DNA from: Delphinapterus leucas | Lineage: Eukaryota > Chordata > Mammalia > Artiodactyla > Monodontidae | Direction of reading: 5' to 3' | Assembly: GCF_002288925.2 (NCBI RefSeq) | Contig: NW_022098036.1 | Span: forward strand, 35,881,185 to 35,945,184 | DNA: 64,000 nt | In this document: piece after piece, positions 57,936 to 64,000 of the stretch | Position numbering within the stretch: the stretch's first letter is position 1 | How the letters are laid out: every line of letters begins with the position of its first letter | Notes under the pieces: generated by a model | Databases searched by the model: none | Seen by the model: the letters and a program-made list of their open reading frames with translations, nothing else | Told to the model about the DNA's origin: nothing | Made by a program: the position numbers and the translations under genes

Positions 57936-58519
57936 TTTTTTTTTTTTTTTTTTTGGTACATCACCATCATTTACTCAGCAGCTCAGGCAAAATCTTTCAA
58001 GCCAGGCTTTACTCCTTTCTTTCAAATCCACATCGATGGATTATGAGATTATGCTGGATTTAACCTTCAAAATATATCCTCCAGCTGATTACTTCTCACG
58101 CCCTCCACCACACCCTAGTGTAGGCCCCCCTTCTCTGTCACCTGGACCGCCGCAGTCAATAGTCTCCTGAGCTAGTCTCTCTGCTTCCACTCTGGCCCTA
58201 CCTACTATACTTTCTACATAGCAACTAATTTTTTAAATTCCGATAATGTCTATCCCCAACTCAAACCCTCCAGTGGCCTCCTTCCGCCTAATAAAATCCA
58301 AAGCCTATGTCTGGCTCTGGCTACAGCTCCAACCTTATCTCCTACCACCCACCCCTTTCTTATTCAGCTCCAGTGCCACCAACCTCCTTACCTTCCTTAG
58401 ATTCCATCAATCTTGCTCCCACAAGGGCTCTACAACGCTGTTGCCGCTGTCTCTTCCCAGGTATTTGTATAACTTGCTCCCTCACGTCATTGAGCTCTTG
58501 CTTAAATGTTACCTCTCAG

Positions 58520-58811
58520 GACTTGCCTGGTGGCAGAGTGGTTAAGAATCCACCTGCCAATGCAAGGGACACGGGTTCGAACCCTGGCCCGGGAGGATCC
58601 CACATGCCACCGAGCAACGAAGGCTGTGAGCCACAACTACTGAAGCCCACACACCTAGAGCCTGTGCTCTGCAACAAGAGAAGCTATCACAATGAGAAGC
58701 CCGTGCACCGCAACAGAGTAGCCCCCGCTCGCGGCAACTAGACAAAACCCGTGCAGCAACAAAGACCCAACACAGCCAAAAATAAATAAGTAAATTTATT
58801 TTAAAAAAAAA
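58520..58811 (+). mobile_element. Older long-form CHR-type SINE, copy 9
   Basis: Head 'ACTTGCCTGGTGGCAGAGTGG', B box GGTTCGAACC (canonical), body with ACAACTACTGAAGCCCACAC and 'AGCCCCCGCTCGCGGC', ending in an AAATAAATAAGTAAATTTA tail. Duplication GTTACCTCTCAG (58508-58519) versus GTTACCTTTCAG (58812-58823), one mismatch. It is inserted in the L2. Confidence 0.95.
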
Positions 58812-59064
58812 GTTACCTTTCAGAGAGACATTAAATACTTAGAATACCATCTAAAATGTCATCCTCTGTTACACCCTATTCCTTTACCCAGCCTTATTTC
58901 TTTTTTTATAGCACCTACAACTGATACCACATGTGCATTTGTTGATTTACCTTCTCTTGACAAAAGGTAAATTCCTTGATAGCATTTATTGGTTATGTTC
59001 ATTTCCCTATTCCAAGTATCTGGCACATAGCAGGCACTTAATACTTGATAATTTTGACAAATAA

Positions 59065-59180
59065 AATAATTGAAGCTCAAAGTGAATTGCCTATGGTAGC
59101 TAGCTAGTTAGGGCTAGAGGTGGGACTAGAAATAAGATTCCCTGCTTTCCAATATCCATGCCTCTCCCATTTGACCATCC
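59065..59180 (-). mobile_element. MIR fragment, antisense
   Basis: 'GAAGCTCAAAGTGAATTGCC', 'GCTAGTTAGGGCTAGAGGTGGGAC' and 'AATATCCATGCCTCTCCCATTTGACCATCC' are reversed MIR blocks. Confidence 0.65.
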
Positions 59181-59284
59181 TGCCTCCCCACTTGATTACA
59201 TACCCTGGGAATAAAGCAGTTCTATATAATAGAAAGAAAAGTCTTTTTTTGAATGGCTGACATTTCCATGTTTCTGGATTCCTC

Positions 59285-59525
59285 TCTGTAAGAAAAAGTA
59301 CTCGGCAGACTATCTAAAGCATCATCCCATACTACTCCCTGCCCCCTTACACTGCTTGAGTTTCCTCTGTAGCATTCATCATGCATTATATATACATTTG
59401 TCTACTTTCTCACCAAGAAATATAAGCTTGGCGGAGGTATGGCTTCGTTATGTTCACTCCTGCATTCCAAATACCTGGCACAGAGCAAGCACTCCCAAAG
59501 CCTGTGATGAGTGAATAAACAAACA
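59285..59525 (+). mobile_element. L2 3' end fragment
   Basis: 'CCTCTGTAGCATTCATCATGCATTATATATACATTTGTCTAC', 'AAATATAAGCTTGGCGGAGG' and 'CCAAATACCTGGCACAGAGCAAGCACTCCCAAA' follow the L2 3' UTR. Confidence 0.72.
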
Positions 59526-59679
59526 TGGGCTCCTTACCTTCTACCAACCATTCTTTCAGAAAGCCAGAATTCTACCTTAGAAGAGACAGATGAAACTTTC
59601 TGGGAGAAGAGTATTTATATGTTTACAGACATTCTGCTATCATCTTGTCATTTCTCTTAAGGCATGAGAAAATAATCAT

Positions 59680-59912
59680 CATAGTTTCTGTTTAGCATCA
59701 TTTATAACGTGCCTTCTATATGCCAAGTACTTCATGTTCATTACCTCTGATCCTCACAATAATCCTGTGAAATTAATTACCACTATTATGTTCATTTTAC
59801 AGATGAAGGAACTACATAAAACTCTGAAAAATAAACAACTTGTCTGGGAACTCAGAGTTAGTAAATGGTGAAGTAGAGCTTCATCCCAGAATCTATGTCT
59901 TTTTGCTTTAAA
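59680..59912 (-). mobile_element. MIR, nearly complete, antisense
   Basis: 'TAACGTGCCTTCTATATGCCAAGTACTTCATGTTC', 'GATCCTCACAATAATCCTGTGAAATTAATTACC', 'CATTTTACAGATGAAGGAACTACATAAAAC' and 'GGTGAAGTAGAGCTTCATCCCAGAATC' cover the consensus. Confidence 0.88.
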
Positions 59913-59963
59913 AATCCATGAATTTTCCAATAAGCCATACTACTTCTTTAAAATTGGAGCAGT

Positions 59964-60176
59964 CTTCTTTTTTTTTTTCTTTTTTTGCGGTTCGCGGGCC
60001 TCACTGTTGTGGCATCTCCCGTTGCGGAGCACAGGCTCCGGACGCGCAGGCTCAGCGGCCATGGCTCACGGGCCCAGCCGCTCCGCGGCATGTGGGATCT
60101 TCCCGGACCGGGGCACGAACCCATGTCCCCTGCAACGGCAGGTGGACTCTCAACCACTGCGCCACCAGGGAAGCCC
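59964..60176 (-). mobile_element. Young CHR-type SINE, copy 10, antisense
   Basis: Reversed tail (C-interrupted T-run), GCGGTTCGCGGGCC, then compact body to AGGGAAGCCC. Perfect 9-bp duplication TGGAGCAGT at 59955-59963 and 60177-60185. B-box region GGTTCGTGCC. Confidence 0.97.
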
Positions 60177-60185
60177 TGGAGCAGT

Positions 60186-62085
60186 ATTCTTAGGAATAAA
60201 CATTATTGTTTAGAGCAGGGAGATCAGGGGACTGAAATAAATACTTGGTTTTACAGCTACTTCTGACATGGCAAAAGGTCACCCGTTCAGGTATGGTATG
60301 CAGGTCATAGCACATAAACCTTGCAGATAGCTGTGGTGACTGAAGACAAATTAACTCCTAATTGTTGTGATAACTACATTCACTCCCGTCCTCAGTACTT
60401 CTGTGTTCCCCTGGCGAGTATATTTAACACTTCTTTTCAAGTCATAAGAAGAGTATATTCATAGCCCTTTATCAAATTCCTCAGAGCAAATTAATCCTAC
60501 CTTCAGGGTAGAAATGATGAACATAAACCAATCTCAAGGCCTAGTGCCAATACAGTCACCAACACACAGCACCCACACTGCACACTGCAGCTGGCACAGT
60601 CAACCTCAAAATGGGAAGTATGGAACTGCAAGCAACCGTACACAGTAATCCACTAGGGTGAAACTGATGTGGGCACCTTTGGCGTCCTCATACAAAGCTG
60701 AGTACTAAACGGTGAGACTAACTTTTTGTGTGTTTTGATACTGAAAAGTTAGAGAGTATCTAAATAAAGATTCACATGTAGTTTGCGGCTTTGATTTCTT
60801 ACGAATTAGATTTGGGAAATTATATTTTGAAAGGATGTGGCCTTTACTGAAACAGGACCAGTGGATCAAATAATATTAATTTCTTGTGACTGCATATTTA
60901 AGTTCCCCCATCAAAGGCAAAATGGAAAAAAAAAAAAAAAACAAAGAAGGAAAGGAAGAAAACAATTGGGAATACGGTCAATCGAGTCAGAGTGCTGTGT
61001 GTAGACAGGCCCTTTAAACACGAATCTATCCTGGATACATCTATAACAGATTTGACTTCACAAGGAGGCAAAATTACTTAATTCATTATCAACCTACCCT
61101 GATTCAGATCTAGGCATGTGAAAATCTCTGTTACTAATTTTAATTGCACTACTCCCTCTCTACAGGATACTGTTAAATTGGTTTGGTGAAATAGTAGTGA
61201 ATCACATCAAAGTGGTAGGCTACATTTTATAATACATCTAAATAACTATCCCATTTTCCCAGCATGTTGCTATGCATTTTAAGTATTAATATTATGACTC
61301 TGGCTTAGAAGAATGTAGGCTTTTTCTCTAAAATAAATTTTCTTGCTCTTCTAGTACTATTAAAGTTGGTCTGGATTTTAAGTGGCTAACGAGTAATAAA
61401 AGAGCAATATCTGCTGCAGGGAACCACAAAATACATGCTTGCGGGCTCGTGAGATATGTTCACGCAAGTCACTTGCAGATACATCATTCTGATACAGTAA
61501 TGGTTTTTCCAAACTAAGTGGGCTCCCTTTTGCGGGTACACTTTATTATCTGGATTCTTATTTTCACTCTTACCCCTGGATTTTTAGAGAGAAGCATTTT
61601 TTCTCACATGCACGTTTGTAAATTCCGAGAAGCAGCAAGGGTCAAGGGAAAAGAGGCAAACTCATGATTCAGATCTGGGAACTCACACAGGTGCTGCCAC
61701 TGTTGTGCTTCTAGGACTTAAATTTTGTGCAGTGTTTCAGTTTCTTCAACTAATATAACGAAAAGGAGCCTGGAACTTTTCTCACAGAAAAATGCAGCCC
61801 TTTACAAAAAGCTGCTAGATTCCTGGCATGTATATCCTAATGGGAGGCATTCTGGTCAAACGGAAGACGCTTAGGTGTTTGAAATAGGAAGCCTAAATTC
61901 TAGACCCTGCCTGAACTCTAAACTGGGCCCTGGGCTAACTGAGAGAAGCAATTCCCACAATCTGTGGAGGCTTCAGTGATTTCCTTTGTACTACTTCGAT
62001 GATTCCGAATTTCATAAAGCTTGCTCTAGGAATAGCATAGATAATGCTTTAAGACAAAGCTAGAAGAAAGGAGGCTAGTTATAAA
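60186..62085. other. Mostly unrecognised DNA
   Basis: Holds an A17 run and purine patch at 60926-60960. A weak sense MIR core may lie near 61880-61960. No gene. Confidence 0.4.
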
Positions 62086-62089
62086 GCTA

Positions 62090-62340
62090 GAGTAATAATG
62101 CAAATGAGAAGGGATAGGTCTGAATTCAGACAGTCTGCGGAAACAGAGGGGAGGGAGTACATTGCAATGATAATTAGGATTTGGGAACCAGCTAGACATG
62201 GGAGGCTGGGAAGAAGGGGATATTATCAGGGTAGCATCCGGTTCGTGATTGGTACCACAGGGACAGGAGGTCAGGTTGGGGAAAGAGCATGCTCTCAGGC
62301 ATACTCGCCTTGATGTGTCCAGAGAGATACAGAGTAAGAG
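62090..62340 (-). mobile_element. Probable L2 fragment, antisense
   Basis: 'GGTCTGAATTCAGACAGTCTG', 'GACATGGGAGGCTGGGAAG' and purine-rich composition resemble reversed L2 ORF2. Weak. Confidence 0.45.
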
Positions 62341-62427
62341 CTTGGAAAGAGAGATCTAGAGTTTAGATGAGAAATCACCAAGGCCAATTAAATTTTGGAA
62401 TCACTATTTCAGTGAAAACTTTTTCTT

Positions 62428-62580
62428 TGGATATTCATTCATTCAGCAACCTTCTAGTGAGGACTCAGTATGTGCCATGCACTTACTGTGGTCCTGTGAT
62501 ACAAGAAAACAAGTATCCCTGCCTTGATGAGCTCACAGCCCAGGGACCAGAGCTGGTCCACAGCTACTCAGAGACAAAAG
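62428..62580 (-). mobile_element. L2 3' end, antisense
   Basis: 'ATTCATTCATTCAGCAACCTTC', 'TCAGTATGTGCCATGCACTTACTGTGG' and 'GTATCCCTGCCTTGATGAGCTCACAG' are the reversed L2 terminus. Confidence 0.78.
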
Positions 62581-62649
62581 CAAAAATGAGCATTTTTATG
62601 AGTTTAGTCTACAGGCCATCATTGTGTGAATAACTTTTAAAAAGTCACA

Positions 62650-62855
62650 TGTATCTACAGATTGTTGTTCAGGATGGAAGTATTATAACTTTTAATTTAA
62701 AAACAAGAAAATTAGACCAGCTGAAAACGTAAATAACTTTCTTCAAGTCATGGAGCTAGTAAGCAGCTGGGTTAAGATTCAAACCTAGGGGTTCTTTTTT
62801 TCTTTTTTCTTTTTTTTTTTCTGATTCTAAAGCTTTTAACTCCTGTACTGTGTAG
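62650..62855 (-). mobile_element. MIR fragment, antisense, with an oligo-pyrimidine insert
   Basis: 'GGAGCTAGTAAGCAGCTGGGTTAAGATTCAAACCTAGG' followed, after a T-rich tract (62792-62820), by 'CTGATTCTAAAGCTTTTAACTCC' is the reversed MIR 5' portion. Confidence 0.7.
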
Positions 62856-63029
62856 AAGGAGAACAGAAGAGCCCTAAGGAAACAGCCTGCGAGAGGCCCC
62901 CATTTAAGGGAGGCTGGCAGAGGATGAACCCAGGACCCACATAAGGAAAATAGAGCTAGATACGTAAAAGGAAAGAGAATTAAGCCCGAAACCAGTGGAA
63001 GAGAGAGACTAGAGAAGTCGGGGAATGAG

Positions 63030-63260
63030 GAAGCTCGGACAATCCACAGGGTCAAATGCTCCCCAGGAGCCAAGCAGTGTGTCAGGCACAGCGCCCAGTG
63101 GAGTCAGCTTCTGGGAAATCAACAGCCGGAGAAGAGACAGTTGGCGCCCAGCACCAGGGTGCTGATGGGAAATCAGCAAGTGGCCACAGTGACTGGAAGA
63201 ATATAACAAGTCAATTAATTGGAGAGAAACTGGAGTGTAAAGGAGGAATACTGGCTCATA
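63030..63260 (-). mobile_element. Possible L2 fragment, antisense
   Basis: 'CAGGGTCAAATGCTCCCCAGG' and 'CAATTAATTGGAGAGAAACTGGAG' recall reversed L2 'gtgtcaaatgctgctgagagg' and 'agaaattggaga' segments. Low confidence. Confidence 0.35.
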
Positions 63261-63744
63261 GTAACAGGAGAAATTAGAGTCAAGATGATACGTGAATTGA
63301 AATACTCCAAATTTATCAAGTTGTAGAGAGATTTCAGATTTTTTTTCCACAAAATTTTCAGTTATCACTACCTTTTGGGAGAGTTATTTTTTCCTCTCCA
63401 AAAGTAATTGCCTTGGATGAAGACCGTTTACTTCTTACAATGTCAAATCTGCCAGAATTCCAGTGATGCTTTATTTGAGGAAACAAAGTAAACACTCATA
63501 AAAATTAAACGTAGTTCACTTTCACTTCTTATCTGGTCCATCTACAAGATACTTAAGATTGTTATTCTGGTTCAAAGACAAAATCTCTAGCCAAACCAAG
63601 CAGTTGAGACAAAGTTCATCAGCATCCCACTGCCATAATTATAGGTATTATGATCAATAAGTTGATGCTCTTCGTAGAAAAAATGCAAAGCAACTAAATC
63701 TAAGACAGAGCTCCTGAATATTATCATATTAAAAAATGACGTGG

Positions 63745-63953
63745 GGCTTCCCTGGTGGCGCAGTGGTTGAGAGTCCGCCTGCCGATGCAGGGGACATGGG
63801 TTCATGCCCCGGTCCGGGAAGATCCCACATGCCGCGGAGCGGCTGGGCCCATGAGCCATGGCCGCTGAGACTGCGCGTCTGGAGCCTGTGCTCCGCAACG
63901 GGAGAGGCCACAACAGTGAGAGGCCCGTGTACCGAAAAAAAAAAAAAAAAAAA
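63745..63953 (+). mobile_element. Young CHR-type SINE, copy 11
   Basis: Full-length compact form with the longest A-tail in the set (25 A, 63935-63959). B-box region GGTTCATGCC. Duplication AAAAAATGACGTGG (63731-63744) versus AAAAAATGATGTGG (63954-63967), one mismatch; part of the tail overlaps the duplication. Confidence 0.97.
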
Positions 63954-64000
63954 AAAAAATGATGTGGATGACTCAAATCCTGATTTGCCTAAGATGCTAA

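Larger units (their letters stand above)
57560..59055 (+). mobile_element. Long L2 LINE fragment, interrupted by a mini-SINE, the gap and a SINE
   Basis: One L2 can be followed through 'CTCCCACTCCAAACCTACATG' (57660s), 'CAGCAGCTCAGGCAAAATCTTTCAAGCC' (57975), 'TTAACCTTCAAAATATATCCTCCAGCTGATTACTTCTCACG' (58060s), 'CCCTCCAGTGGCCTCCTTCCGCC' (58265), 'GTATTTGTATAACTTGCTCCCTCACGTC' (58460s) and the 3' end 'GGCACATAGCAGGCACTTAATACTTGATA' (59020s). About 1.1 kb of L2 remains when insertions are removed. Open frames at 58246-58741 are L2-derived. Confidence 0.82.

Noticed and set aside
57656..58170. Open frames spanning the N block
   Set aside because: They include about 34 unknown residues from the gap and poly-Phe from the T-runs. 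Artefacts.
63009..63368. 119-codon minus-strand open frame
   Set aside because: Overlaps probable antisense L2 debris and has no recognisable domain.

Overview
The window is 64 kb of mammalian, non-coding nuclear DNA, almost certainly from a cetacean (whale or dolphin). Nine full or near-full copies plus two other forms of a tRNA-derived SINE are present (head GGGCTTCCCTGGTGGCGCAG, pol III A and B boxes, A-tail). This is the cetartiodactyl CHR family, and the compact roughly 205-bp GC-rich type seen in most copies is typical of cetaceans. The young LINE-1 3' ends are of the cetartiodactyl type. I found no exon, no conserved protein, no functional RNA gene, no CpG-island promoter and no processed pseudogene of a host gene. 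The only protein-like frames are decayed LINE fragments.

Layout. Positions 1-3090 are a stack of nested transposons: an old L1 interrupted by a SINE, an ancient LTR-like repeat and a younger L1, the last itself split by another SINE. Positions 3-9 kb hold MIR pieces, a 53-bp L1 stub, an L2, an old L1 fragment and a SINE. Positions 9-25 kb are old MIR, L2, MER5-like, LTR-like and L1 fragments, with one older long-form SINE at 18.4 kb. Positions 27-34 kb and 42-45.7 kb are notably repeat-poor. Islands at 11.7-12.5, 28.8-29.3, 29.6-30.8 and 52.2-53.0 kb look like candidate conserved non-coding (enhancer-like) DNA, but this is judged by eye only. Positions 54.6-55.7 kb hold an antisense young L1 with an odd repeated 5' junction. 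Positions 56-60 kb are a dense patch of MER5A, MIR, L2 and SINE copies around a 100-N assembly gap.

The region therefore reads as a gene desert or the inside of a very large intron. It has no operon-like or pathway logic. Its biology is transposon history plus possible distal regulatory elements. The best leads are the inverted duplication abutting the gap, a SINE reduced to its head and tail but still flanked by a target-site duplication, the hairpin-linked 23-bp tandem repeat at an L1 5' end, a subfamily-wide base change in the SINE B box, and the repeat-poor islands. Repeat family names come from recognising consensus features by eye. Boundaries of old repeats are approximate to tens of bases.
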